Below, one piece after another: positions 1-5,446 of a stretch of DNA of 6,164 bases; within the stretch, counting starts at the first letter, position 1, and each line of letters opens with the position of its first letter. The stretch is from Chromatiales bacterium. GTDB lineage: Bacteria > Pseudomonadota > Gammaproteobacteria > UBA6429 > Thiohalophilaceae. A program made the translations under genes and the position numbers. The stretch covers positions 1 to 6,164 of the forward strand of contig JALUTJ010000080.1 in assembly GCA_027057985.1 (NCBI GenBank), read 5' to 3'. The notes below the pieces were generated by a model. The model did not search any database. It saw only the letters and a list, made by a program, of their open reading frames with translations, and had not been told where the DNA came from.

Positions 1-799
1 TTTCATTATTTTTATCCCAGCCCGGTAGACCCAGCACCGGGAAGGGTGAAAGATCACGCGGTTTGCAGTATGGCTCACCTGCCTGGAAAATAGCCGCCAA
101 CTGCGCATCGACCCAGGCAAGTTGCTGGGGTTTACCCTGATCCAGCAGGCTCTGATCGACTTGAAACAGAATCGTATTGGCTGTCATCCCCACATAGGGT
201 GCCAGCCCTTTTTCATACAGGGCATGGCCATAAGTCAGTAGCGAAAATTTTTCCGCAAGCATATCACGCTGTTGCCAGAAAAGTTCTTTCCAGCGAAATT
301 CCCGCACCATCTCTAGCAGATTTTCATCACTACTGAGAATAACTGCGCCCCCTTCATCGAACAGGGAAAGCATATTTTCAATCGGGCTACGTTTTCCGAG
401 ATCGATATTATTTTCAATTCGTTTCTGTGCTGCCGGGATATGTATCGAGTTAATCACCGCCTTACTGCGGGGAAACATGAGCCAGCTCAGGAACTGGAAG
501 AAGTCATGCCAGTTATGAGTACGGGTCTGAATTTCTCCACTAAGATATATGCGTGGTGCATAGTGTTCAGAAAAATGTCCCGGCTTGCCTGCCTGTGGCA
601 CAATTTTAATTTGCTTGCCAGCAAGTGTCCGTATGGGTGACGGTAATGAATCCAGCACTGCCTGATAATCATCCAGCCCGGGCCAGTTTTCAAAACCGGC
701 AAATTTTTCAGCCCAGGGTTTCAGTGGCTCAAAAATGGGAGAGAGTGAAACGAAGTTTGCATCCCACTTCTGTAACTCATCGATTCTTTGTGAAAACAT
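1..799 (-). CDS. DUF3025 family protein (partial, C-terminus off the left edge)
   Basis: The reading frame is open for 266 codons from ATG at 799 down to base 2, with no stop, so the last residues lie outside the window. The product matches my memory of the DUF3025 family (PF11227), whose function is unknown. Visible hallmarks are an RIYLSGEI-TRTHNWHDFF block near residues 83-101, a W-FPRSKAVIN segment near 106-117, LFDEGGA near 146-152, GHALYEKG near 191-198 and PFPVLGLPGW near 252-261. There is no signal peptide or membrane helix, so it is probably cytoplasmic. Family members end soon after the LGLPGW motif, so I infer that only a short tail is missing. The start is the only plausible one: the frame has a stop (that of pdxH) 45 bases upstream and no other start codon. 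The ribosome site is weak, with only a GGA 15 bases before the ATG. It follows pdxH on the same strand and is probably co-transcribed with it. The conserved His and Asp residues could suggest metal binding, but that is speculation. Confidence 0.85.
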   Translation of the reverse strand, partial: MFSQRIDELQKWDANFVSLSPIFEPLKPWAEKFAGFENWPGLDDYQAVLDSLPSPIRTLAGKQIKIVPQAGKPGHFSEHYAPRIYLSGEIQTRTHNWHDFFQFLSWLMFPRSKAVINSIHIPAAQKRIENNIDLGKRSPIENMLSLFDEGGAVILSSDENLLEMVREFRWKELFWQQRDMLAEKFSLLTYGHALYEKGLAPYVGMTANTILFQVDQSLLDQGKPQQLAWVDAQLAAIFQAGEPYCKPRDLSPFPVLGLPGWDKNNE

Positions 800-844
800 A
801 TAAGTGTTAAGATATCCGAAACGCTTGTTGATATTCTCAGCGCA

Positions 845-1483
845 TCAGGGTGCCAGGCGTTGATATTGCCATACACCCTGCTCATCCTTGCTATAAAAGA
901 AACGATCGTGCAGCCGACTGTCGCGTGCCTGCCAGAATTCCATGGTTCGTTGAGTAATACGATAGCCACCCCAGAAATCCGGTAATGGAATATCACCGTC
1001 ACTGAACTTTGTTTTCATTTCATTAAACAGCATATCGAGCATGGCGCGATTTTTAATTACCTTGCTCTGGTGCGAGGCCCAGGCGCCAATCCGGCTACCA
1101 CGCGGGCGACTGATAAAATATTTCAGTGATTCAGCGGTAGAAATTTTTTCTGCCGTGCCGGTGATTTTTACCTGGCGCCCAAGTGGATGCCAGGGAAACA
1201 ACAGGCTAACCCGGTTATTGTGACTGATATGCTCTGCCTTGCGACTGCCGTAATTGGTAAAAAATACAAAACCGTTCTCATCGAACGTTTTCAGCAACAC
1301 GGTACGTTGCCAGGGCCAGCCTTCATTATCGACCGTTGCCAGGATCATGGCACTGGGCTCGGCAATATCAGTTTCCCATACCTGGGCATACCAGTCGGCA
1401 AACTGCTGCACGGGATCTTCTTTTAATTCACTGCTGCTCAGTCCCGACTGCATCAGCTGTTGACGAAGTACTTCTGTTTTCAT
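845..1483 (-). CDS. pdxH: Pyridoxamine/pyridoxine 5'-phosphate oxidase
   Basis: This FMN-dependent enzyme oxidises pyridoxamine or pyridoxine 5'-phosphate to pyridoxal 5'-phosphate with O2, the final step of vitamin B6 cofactor synthesis and salvage, in the cytoplasm. It has 212 residues against about 218 in E. coli, and conserved positions align with an offset of 7. R60 and K65 in RTVLLK, the FFTNYGSRK block (R81, K82) and Q104 match FMN-binding positions. K65, Y122, R126 and S130 (SRPRGSRIGAWAS block), plus R190 and H192 (SRLHDRFF), match substrate-phosphate and pyridine-contacting positions. The FWGGYRI motif (170-176) and the C-terminal RLAP are typical. All key residues are present, so the enzyme should be active. 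The ATG shares an ATGA overlap with the stop of the upstream membrane-protein gene and has only a weak GGTAACG-like ribosome site, which suggests translational coupling. The family assignment is very secure. Confidence 0.97.
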   Translation of the reverse strand: MKTEVLRQQLMQSGLSSSELKEDPVQQFADWYAQVWETDIAEPSAMILATVDNEGWPWQRTVLLKTFDENGFVFFTNYGSRKAEHISHNNRVSLLFPWHPLGRQVKITGTAEKISTAESLKYFISRPRGSRIGAWASHQSKVIKNRAMLDMLFNEMKTKFSDGDIPLPDFWGGYRITQRTMEFWQARDSRLHDRFFYSKDEQGVWQYQRLAP

Positions 1484-1869
1484 TTGTTCGTTACCGGGAT
1501 ATCCGTTTTGTTGGGCATAAGCGGGTTACAGTTTTTAATTTCGACCTTACCCTGCAGAACATTACCTTTTGAATACTCGGTAAAGATACAGGTATTGGTT
1601 TTTACGTCGTAGTTTTCGATCCACAGATTTTCATCTTTCCAGGTTGCCCCCATATGGAACTGTCCCGCAGGTACAGCAAGTGACATAACACCACCGTATT
1701 TCTTTACGAAAATCTGCTGAAAATGAAAGTAATAGGAAACCCAGCCAATAAAGAAGATGGTTGCGGCAGTAATAAAAGCGTATTTCCACTGGTCAATCTT
1801 GTAACCAACGAAATAAAGCGCGCCTACCATCAGGCCTAGCACGGTAATCCAGTATAAATAGGTAATCAC
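1480..1869 (-). CDS. Small two-helix membrane protein of unknown function
   Basis: This is a 129-residue protein that I do not recognise. The N-terminus holds two hydrophobic stretches, about residues 2-22 and 29-49, separated by a short charged turn (GYKIDQWK). A soluble tail of about 75 residues follows, with a KKYGG motif after helix 2. Two cysteines (C94 and C114) in the tail could form a disulfide if that part is outside the cytoplasm, but the topology is unclear from charges. The frame is open further upstream to an ATG at 2022, but that start would overlap the divergent radical SAM gene and lacks a ribosome site. The GTG at 1869 has a perfect AGGAGG seven bases away (1877-1882) and places a membrane helix right at the N-terminus, so I chose it. 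The stop overlaps the pdxH start by four bases (ATGA), so the two are probably translated together. No role in B6 metabolism can be claimed from this. Confidence 0.8.
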   Translation of the reverse strand: MITYLYWITVLGLMVGALYFVGYKIDQWKYAFITAATIFFIGWVSYYFHFQQIFVKKYGGVMSLAVPAGQFHMGATWKDENLWIENYDVKTNTCIFTEYSKGNVLQGKVEIKNCNPLMPNKTDIPVTNK

Positions 1870-1876
1870 GCCTTTT

Positions 1877-1882
1877 CCTCCT
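1877..1882 (-). promoter_or_regulatory. Ribosome binding site that fixes the GTG start of the small membrane protein
   Basis: On the minus strand this reads AGGAGG, a perfect match to the anti-Shine-Dalgarno, and sits seven bases before the GTG at 1869. It is the strongest ribosome site in the window apart from a stray copy near 3513, and it decides the start codon against the longer frame. Confidence 0.85.
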
Positions 1883-1887
1883 GTTAA

Positions 1888-1916
1888 TTGATAGCGCTGA
1901 TTATAAAGAGTATTTA
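1888..1916 (+). promoter_or_regulatory. Weak candidate promoter for the radical SAM gene
   Basis: TTGATA (1888-1893), which matches the -35 consensus at four of six positions, is followed after 17 bases by TATTTA (1911-1916), a poor -10 match at three of six. It would give a leader of about 25 bases and overlaps the candidate promoter of the opposite operon. The 78-base gap (1870-1947) must hold the start signals for both directions, but this exact placement is uncertain. Confidence 0.25.
1900..1905 (-). promoter_or_regulatory. Candidate -10 box for the membrane protein-pdxH-DUF3025 operon
   Basis: The minus strand reads TATAAT, a perfect -10 consensus. It would start transcription near 1893, giving a leader of about 24 bases before the GTG at 1869. 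No good -35 hexamer is found at 16-18 bases (the best is TAGTAT), so the promoter may be weak or activator-dependent. The region is AT-rich, so a chance match is possible. Confidence 0.4.
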
Positions 1917-1919
1917 AGC

Positions 1920-1932
1920 GCAATACTATTGC
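1920..1932. repeat. 13-base perfect palindrome in the divergent promoter region
   Basis: GCAATACTATTGC is a 6-1-6 inverted repeat 15 bases before the radical SAM start codon and just upstream of the -10 box of the opposite operon. The position suits an operator for a dimeric regulator acting on both directions, or a small hairpin in the radical SAM leader. No regulator family can be named from it. Confidence 0.35.
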
Positions 1933-1947
1933 TGCTAAACTGAAACC

Positions 1948-3522
1948 ATGAATACCGCCAAGTCTGAACCTGTCCGCGCGCCCGGTATAATCCTGGCAAC
2001 GCTGAATGCCCGCTATATTCACAGCTCACTGGGGCTGCGTTACCTGCTGGCAAACATGGGCAGCTTAAGGCCTCACACCCGGCTGCTGGAATTTACCATC
2101 AATACCCGCCCGATTGATATTGTTGAGAACCTGCTGCGTACAAAACCCGCTATTATTGGCCTGGGTGTATATATATGGAATGCCAGTGAAACCCTGCAGG
2201 TGGTGCGACTGCTAAAAGAAGTCAGCCCAGAGACTATCATTATTCTTGGCGGCCCCGAAGTCAGCTATGAAACAGGGGAGCAGGAAATTACCACTCTCGC
2301 CGATTACACCATTAGCGGTCAGGGTGATCTGGCCTTTGCCGAGGTCTGTACGCAAATTCTTGATGGCAAAAAACCGTTACAAAAAGTCATTCACCCTGCT
2401 CCATTTAAACTTGCAGATATTCAGCTGCCTTATTATGAATATAGCGATGAAGATATTCGTAACCGGGTGATTTATGTTGAAGCATCACGTGGTTGTCCGT
2501 TTCGCTGCGAGTTCTGTCTCTCTTCCCTGGATAAAACCGTTTATCCTTTTGACCTGGACATCTTCCTCAACGAAATGGAGAACCTGTTTCAACGCGGCGT
2601 GAGAAGTTTTAAATTTATCGATCGTACCTTTAATCTTAAAATTGCCAGCAGCATTCGTATCATGGAATTTTTCCTGCAAAAAATGCAGCAGCAAAGAGTT
2701 TACCTTCACTTTGAACTGGTACCGGACCATCTTCCGGAAAAACTCAAATCAACCATCCAGCAATTTCCCGAACATAGCCTGCAGTTTGAAATCGGAATTC
2801 AGAGTCTCAACCCGGATATCCAGCAGCTTATCAGTCGCAAACAGGATAACCACAAAGTTGAACAAAATCTGCAGTGGTTACGTCAGCATTCCCATGCCCA
2901 TATTCATGCCGACCTGATAATTGGCTTACCCGGTGAATCCATTGAAAGTTTTGCAGCAGGATTTGACCGGCTGGTGAAAATGGCACCTCATGAAATCCAG
3001 GTTGGAATTCTTAAACGCCTGCGCGGTACACCGATCATTCGCCATAGCGATGAGTTTGATATTCGTTATAACCCGCAGGCACCTTATGAAATTTTAAGTA
3101 ATAAGCTGATAAGCTTCAGTGAGATGCAGCGTTTAAAACGCTTTGCCCGTTACTGGGATATGATCGCCAACTCCGGCCGGTTTAAGTTTATCAAAAACGT
3201 GCTACTGGGCGAGACGCCATTTGAAAACTTTATTCACCTCAGTGACTGGTTGTATGAGAATACCGACCAGACACATCATATTGCGCTGCCACGCCTGTTC
3301 CGATTACTGTATCGTTTTATGACTGAAGAAATGAATCTGGAGCAGGCACAGGTTACCGAGCTGCTCAATAAAGACTATAACCTGAGTGGTCTTAAGGGAC
3401 AGCTGCCATTTACTAATAACCAGAACAACAAAAATAGCAGAACTGCTCACCGAGGCTCAGAATCCCGGCAGAAACGGCACCTACCAGCACACCTGGAGAA
3501 CGAAGAAGCTTACAGGAGGTAG
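1948..3522 (+). CDS. BchE-like B12-binding-domain radical SAM protein with DUF4080
   Basis: This 524-residue protein has three parts. Residues about 12-145 form the flavodoxin-like B12-binding domain typical of BchE-type enzymes (ATLNARYIHSSLGLRYL near the start, ILGGPEV near 99-105). Residues about 172-360 form the radical SAM core, with the 4Fe-4S cluster motif C183-x3-C187-x2-C190 (RGCPFRCEFC) and the SAM-region motifs FEIGIQS near 280 and LIIGLPGE near 323. Residues about 365-485 match the C-terminal DUF4080 domain. The final 40 residues are polar and Asn/Arg-rich, with an RQKRHL motif near 507. The B12 domain lacks a DxHxxG motif, so any cobalamin would bind without a protein His ligand, or not at all. 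The reaction and substrate are unknown; relatives include methyltransferases and ring-forming enzymes. The ATG has no clear ribosome site, but the family N-terminus starts just after it. The gene is monocistronic and divergent from the pdxH operon. Confidence 0.92.
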   Translation: MNTAKSEPVRAPGIILATLNARYIHSSLGLRYLLANMGSLRPHTRLLEFTINTRPIDIVENLLRTKPAIIGLGVYIWNASETLQVVRLLKEVSPETIIILGGPEVSYETGEQEITTLADYTISGQGDLAFAEVCTQILDGKKPLQKVIHPAPFKLADIQLPYYEYSDEDIRNRVIYVEASRGCPFRCEFCLSSLDKTVYPFDLDIFLNEMENLFQRGVRSFKFIDRTFNLKIASSIRIMEFFLQKMQQQRVYLHFELVPDHLPEKLKSTIQQFPEHSLQFEIGIQSLNPDIQQLISRKQDNHKVEQNLQWLRQHSHAHIHADLIIGLPGESIESFAAGFDRLVKMAPHEIQVGILKRLRGTPIIRHSDEFDIRYNPQAPYEILSNKLISFSEMQRLKRFARYWDMIANSGRFKFIKNVLLGETPFENFIHLSDWLYENTDQTHHIALPRLFRLLYRFMTEEMNLEQAQVTELLNKDYNLSGLKGQLPFTNNQNNKNSRTAHRGSESRQKRHLPAHLENEEAYRR

Positions 3523-3524
3523 AA

Positions 3525-3666
3525 AGCTATTGCCAATCAAGACCGTGGGCCGCAGGGACAAGGATTGTTCCAGACAATCCTGTTGCATTTCCGCCATCCC
3601 TGGCGGTCAAGGCGGCCCCCGAGCCTACATGAACGTATTTACGGCGTGTCTTGATCGGCAATAGCT
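3525..3666. repeat. 142-base inverted-repeat element (MITE-like or structured intergenic repeat)
   Basis: The ends are 19-base inverted repeats with one mismatch: AGCTATTGCCAATCAAGAC at 3525-3543 pairs with the reverse complement of 3648-3666 (A/G difference in the tenth base). Inside are two perfect hairpins: AGGATTGT/ACAATCCT with loop TCCAG (3561-3581) and CCGCCA/TGGCGG with loop TCCC (3591-3606). The element begins two bases after the radical SAM stop codon and ends nine bases before the stop of the opposing channel gene, so it fills nearly all of that gap. No T-run follows any stem, which argues against an ordinary intrinsic terminator, and no clear target-site duplication flanks it. The segment around CCTACATGAACGTATTTACGGC resembles, from memory, dispersed intergenic repeats common in marine gammaproteobacteria. 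The element may still work as a bidirectional RNA end or transcript stabiliser. No transposase is present. Confidence 0.75.
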
Positions 3667-3675
3667 GAGCAACCT

Positions 3676-4785
3676 CTAATCACTGCTCGGCATTTGTTTA
3701 ATATAGACATCCTGCTTGTTATAGGGAATTTCGATACCTTCACTATTAAACCGTTTATAGATTTCTGTATTCAGTGCATCGAGTACACGGCCACGAAATT
3801 CCGGATTTTCTACCCAGCAAAGTAATTCCAGCGCAAGCGCAGAATCGGCAAAAGCCCGGAAGCGTACTCTCGGATAAGGTTCGTCACAGACACCGGGTTC
3901 CTTCTGGGCGATATCCAGCAACAGCTCACGAACCTGGTCGATATCGGAACCATAGGCCACACCTATCTTTACATTCAGGCGGTACTTTGTGTATGGCCCA
4001 CCCGATTCGTTACTGATCTTTGAATTTCCCATTACCGCGTTGGGAATGGTTATTTCCACGTCACCCCGGGTTAAAAGCCGGGTACTACGAATACCAATAT
4101 GTGTCACCTGGCCACGCTCACCACTATCCAGTACCACGTAATCCCCAATCTTGTAGGGTGAATCCGCAAGAATAAAAACTCCGGCAAAAAGATTAGCCAG
4201 TGTATCCTTTGCAGCAAAACCGATAGCGATACCGGCAATACCGGCTGAAGCCAGCCACGCGGTCATGTCGATATGCCAGGAGCTGAAAATCAGGTATACC
4301 GCGATAATGAAAACCAGGATATAAGCCAGGTTCTGAAACAGCGGCCGCGTTTGTGGCCTTATTAGCGACTGCCCTTCTGAATTGCGACTGACCTCGCGCA
4401 AGATAATGACAATAATACGAATCAGGAACATACTCCAGACAAGTACCAGAATTGTCACTACCAGCGAGTGGATCGCCGCGTTGATATTTGTCGATAATTT
4501 TAACGGGATAACAGCTAACTGTATGCCCGGTAAAAACAGTGACCAGTAAACAGGGCGATGGAGTAGCTGGTTGATCTGATCATCCCAGCGAAAGCGGGTA
4601 CGGCGGGTAAACTGAGCGATAAACCCTGTCAGAATATGACTAATGATTTTTGCCAGGAAAAAGGTTGCGACTAGCAGCAGCAGAAAACTGATAAGAGGAT
4701 AATCAGTAAAATAGCCTGACACTGATTTTAACTGTAAATAAATCTTATCAAGCACATCAGCTTGTTGTGTTGTTTTTGTTGACAC
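3676..4785 (-). CDS. MscS-family small-conductance mechanosensitive channel
   Basis: This 369-residue inner-membrane channel would open under membrane tension to release solutes during hypo-osmotic shock. Membrane helices are visible near residues 29-53, 80-96, 105-130 and 150-168. They are followed by the Gly/Ala-rich pore helix from about 175 to 207, containing AGIAGIAIGFAAKDTLANLF and then AGVFILADSPYKIGDYV. The beta domain of MscS follows (about 208-260, with VTHIGIRSTRL and TIPNAVMGN), then the C-terminal alpha/beta domain that ends around residue 355 (GIEIPYNKQDVYIK). It is longer than E. coli MscS (286 residues) because of additional N-terminal sequence and helices. A longer frame starts at GTG 4800, but that start has no ribosome site. 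The GTG at 4785 has GGAG nine bases upstream (4795-4798), so I chose it. The gene is convergent with the radical SAM gene and lies downstream of csp on the same strand, but a strong terminator separates it from csp. The family is certain; the subfamily and ion selectivity are not. Confidence 0.93.
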   Translation of the reverse strand: MSTKTTQQADVLDKIYLQLKSVSGYFTDYPLISFLLLLVATFFLAKIISHILTGFIAQFTRRTRFRWDDQINQLLHRPVYWSLFLPGIQLAVIPLKLSTNINAAIHSLVVTILVLVWSMFLIRIIVIILREVSRNSEGQSLIRPQTRPLFQNLAYILVFIIAVYLIFSSWHIDMTAWLASAGIAGIAIGFAAKDTLANLFAGVFILADSPYKIGDYVVLDSGERGQVTHIGIRSTRLLTRGDVEITIPNAVMGNSKISNESGGPYTKYRLNVKIGVAYGSDIDQVRELLLDIAQKEPGVCDEPYPRVRFRAFADSALALELLCWVENPEFRGRVLDALNTEIYKRFNSEGIEIPYNKQDVYIKQMPSSD

Positions 4786-4794
4786 TTTAACTAT

Positions 4795-4798
4795 CTCC
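4795..4798 (-). promoter_or_regulatory. Ribosome binding site selecting the GTG start at 4785
   Basis: The minus strand reads GGAG, nine bases before the GTG at 4785. The alternative in-frame GTG at 4800 lies upstream of and partly across this site and has nothing like a Shine-Dalgarno before it, so the shorter channel protein is preferred. Confidence 0.65.
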
Positions 4799-4810
4799 AC
4801 TGAAGAGATA

Positions 4811-4839
4811 ATAATTTACCAGTTGTTCTAATTTGTAAA
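4811..4839 (-). promoter_or_regulatory. Candidate promoter of the MscS-family gene
   Basis: The minus strand shows TTTACA (4834-4839, five of six to the -35 consensus), then 17 bases, then AATTAT (4811-4816, four of six to the -10 consensus). It sits between the csp terminator and the channel start, where an independent promoter is expected, and would give a leader of about 20 bases. The -10 match is only moderate in an AT-rich stretch. Confidence 0.4.
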
Positions 4840-4850
4840 CATTTTCAGGC

Positions 4851-4882
4851 AAAAAAAAACCTGTGACAAACACAGGTTTTTT
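4851..4882 (-). terminator. Intrinsic terminator of the cold shock gene
   Basis: On the minus strand a stem AAAACCTGTG/CACAGGTTTT (4871-4880 with 4856-4865) with a five-base loop TTTGT is followed by a run of nine T (4859-4851), about 20 bases after the csp stop codon. This is a classic Rho-independent terminator. The other strand also has six T after the stem, so it could act in both directions, although no plus-strand gene ends here. Confidence 0.92.
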
Positions 4883-4901
4883 CTGGAATTAATGCAGGTA
4901 T

Positions 4902-5102
4902 TTAAACCTTTACATTACTCGCCTGTGGACCTTTAGGACCATCTTCAACATCAAAAGAAACCTGCTGGCCTTCTGCTAATGTACGAAAACCATCACTGGC
5001 GATTGCTGAGAAATGTACGAACACATCCTTGCTGCCATCATCAGGAGTGATAAAACCAAAGCCTTTAGACTCGTTAAACCATTTTACGGTTCCGTTAGCC
5101 AT
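4902..5102 (-). CDS. CspA-family cold shock protein (RNA chaperone)
   Basis: This 66-residue single-domain protein has the five-strand OB fold of the cold shock domain, which binds single-stranded RNA and DNA and melts mRNA structure. The RNP1 motif KGFGFI is at residues 13-18 and RNP2 VFVHF at 27-31, with the usual aromatic residues W8, F9, F15, F17, F27, H30 and F31. The C-terminal [10 protein letters not shown] block is typical. E. coli relatives have about 69-70 residues, so it is full length. The ATG has GAGG eight bases upstream (5111-5114). It is a single-gene unit with its own terminator and reads away from the divergent rhlE. Whether it is cold-induced (CspA-like) or constitutive (CspE/CspC-like) cannot be told from the protein, but the leader of about 100 bases or more favours post-transcriptional control. 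Confidence 0.97.
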   Translation of the reverse strand: MANGTVKWFNESKGFGFITPDDGSKDVFVHFSAIASDGFRTLAEGQQVSFDVEDGPKGPQASNVKV

Positions 5103-5230
5103 ATTAATTACCTCATAAAGTATAAAAATTAAAAATGTGTTACAAATCTTACAAGGAAATTAACAGGTTAAAACGCTGACAAGAACCAGTAGAGAATGTA
5201 GCGATATGAAGTATAACCCCATAAATTATA
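5103..5230 (-). promoter_or_regulatory. Promoter and long 5' leader of the cold shock gene
   Basis: Two -10-like boxes are seen on the minus strand: a perfect TATAAT at 5225-5230 and TATACT at 5210-5215. Neither has a convincing -35 hexamer (TTTTTC and CTGTTT at 17 bases). Transcription from them would begin near 5218 or 5203, giving an untranslated leader of about 100-116 bases. The leader is AT-rich and carries short self-complementary segments, such as GGTT and AACC around 5169-5188 and the TAACCTGTTA motif near 5161-5170. A leader of this length recalls E. coli cspA (about 159 bases), but I do not see a clear match to its cold box. Confidence 0.5.
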
Positions 5231-5280
5231 AAAAACAGCATAAACATGAAAAAAACTCACCTTTTGCAGGAAAAATCCTC

Positions 5281-5286
5281 TATACT
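5281..5286 (+). promoter_or_regulatory. Candidate -10 box for rhlE
   Basis: TATACT (five of six to consensus) would place the transcript start near 5293 and give a leader of about 155 bases before the ATG at 5447. A TTGCAG lies upstream at 5264-5269, but the 11-base spacing is too short for a normal -35 box, and nothing good is found at 16-18 bases. A small inverted repeat AGGA/TCCT (5268-5279) touches the upstream edge. Confidence 0.45.
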
Positions 5287-5301
5287 TGCCGCTCAAATTC
5301 C

Positions 5302-5326
5302 GGTGCACATCGGTCTGCACCTTTTT
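5302..5326 (+). promoter_or_regulatory. Terminator-like hairpin in the rhlE leader (possible attenuator)
   Basis: GGTGCA (5302-5307) pairs perfectly with TGCACC (5316-5321) around an eight-base loop, and five T follow at once (5322-5326). If transcription starts near 5293, the hairpin forms about ten bases into the message and 120 bases before the start codon. That is unusual for a normal gene end but fits an attenuator, a 5' stabilising stem, or a temperature-sensitive leader element. The stem is only six pairs long, so strong termination is not certain. Confidence 0.45.
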
Positions 5327-5446
5327 AAAACGCGGTAATCCCCTCGATTCACCCCGAATATTTTAAATAACTTCGTTTTTGCCTGGACCGTCCCGTGCTT
5401 TCGAGTTTCTGGCAGGCTAATTCTCAATACCCGGAGATAATTCCAC
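5327..5446 (+). promoter_or_regulatory. Remaining 5' leader of rhlE, without a gene
   Basis: This is the rest of the 344-base divergent gap between csp and rhlE. It holds no credible coding sequence: short frames from TTG 5286 and GTG 5397 have no ribosome site. A GCCTG/CAGGC pairing (5381-5385 with 5413-5417) could close a hairpin of about 37 bases just before the start region. The ribosome site GGAG (5433-5436) lies ten bases before the ATG. TTCCGG at 5298-5303 could pair with CCGGAG at 5431-5436, covering that site, but six pairs may be chance. Confidence 0.35.

Noticed and set aside
440..1572. Plus-strand open frames across the DUF3025 and pdxH genes
   Set aside because: They are antisense to well-supported coding regions and show no family features or ribosome sites.
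1870..2022. N-terminal extension of the small membrane protein to an ATG at 2022
   Set aside because: It would overlap the start of the divergent radical SAM gene by 75 bases, has no ribosome site, and adds a non-hydrophobic stretch before the first helix. The GTG at 1869 has a perfect AGGAGG.
3561..3606. Ordinary bidirectional terminator for the convergent genes
   Set aside because: Two good hairpins exist, but neither is followed by a T-run on either strand, and both lie within a larger inverted repeat, so the repeat element explains them better.
3386..3664. A 92-codon plus-strand frame overlapping the end of the radical SAM gene and the repeat
   Set aside because: Its first half is only an out-of-frame reading of the radical SAM gene and its second half is the repeat element. 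No domain is recognisable.
4786..4800. Upstream GTG start (4800) for the MscS-family channel
   Set aside because: There is no Shine-Dalgarno before it. The GGAG at 4795-4798 is placed to serve the GTG at 4785.
5286..5367. Leader peptide starting at TTG 5286 upstream of rhlE
   Set aside because: The frame is open for 27 codons, but it has a rare start, no ribosome site, and overlaps the predicted promoter -10 box, so it would begin before the transcript.
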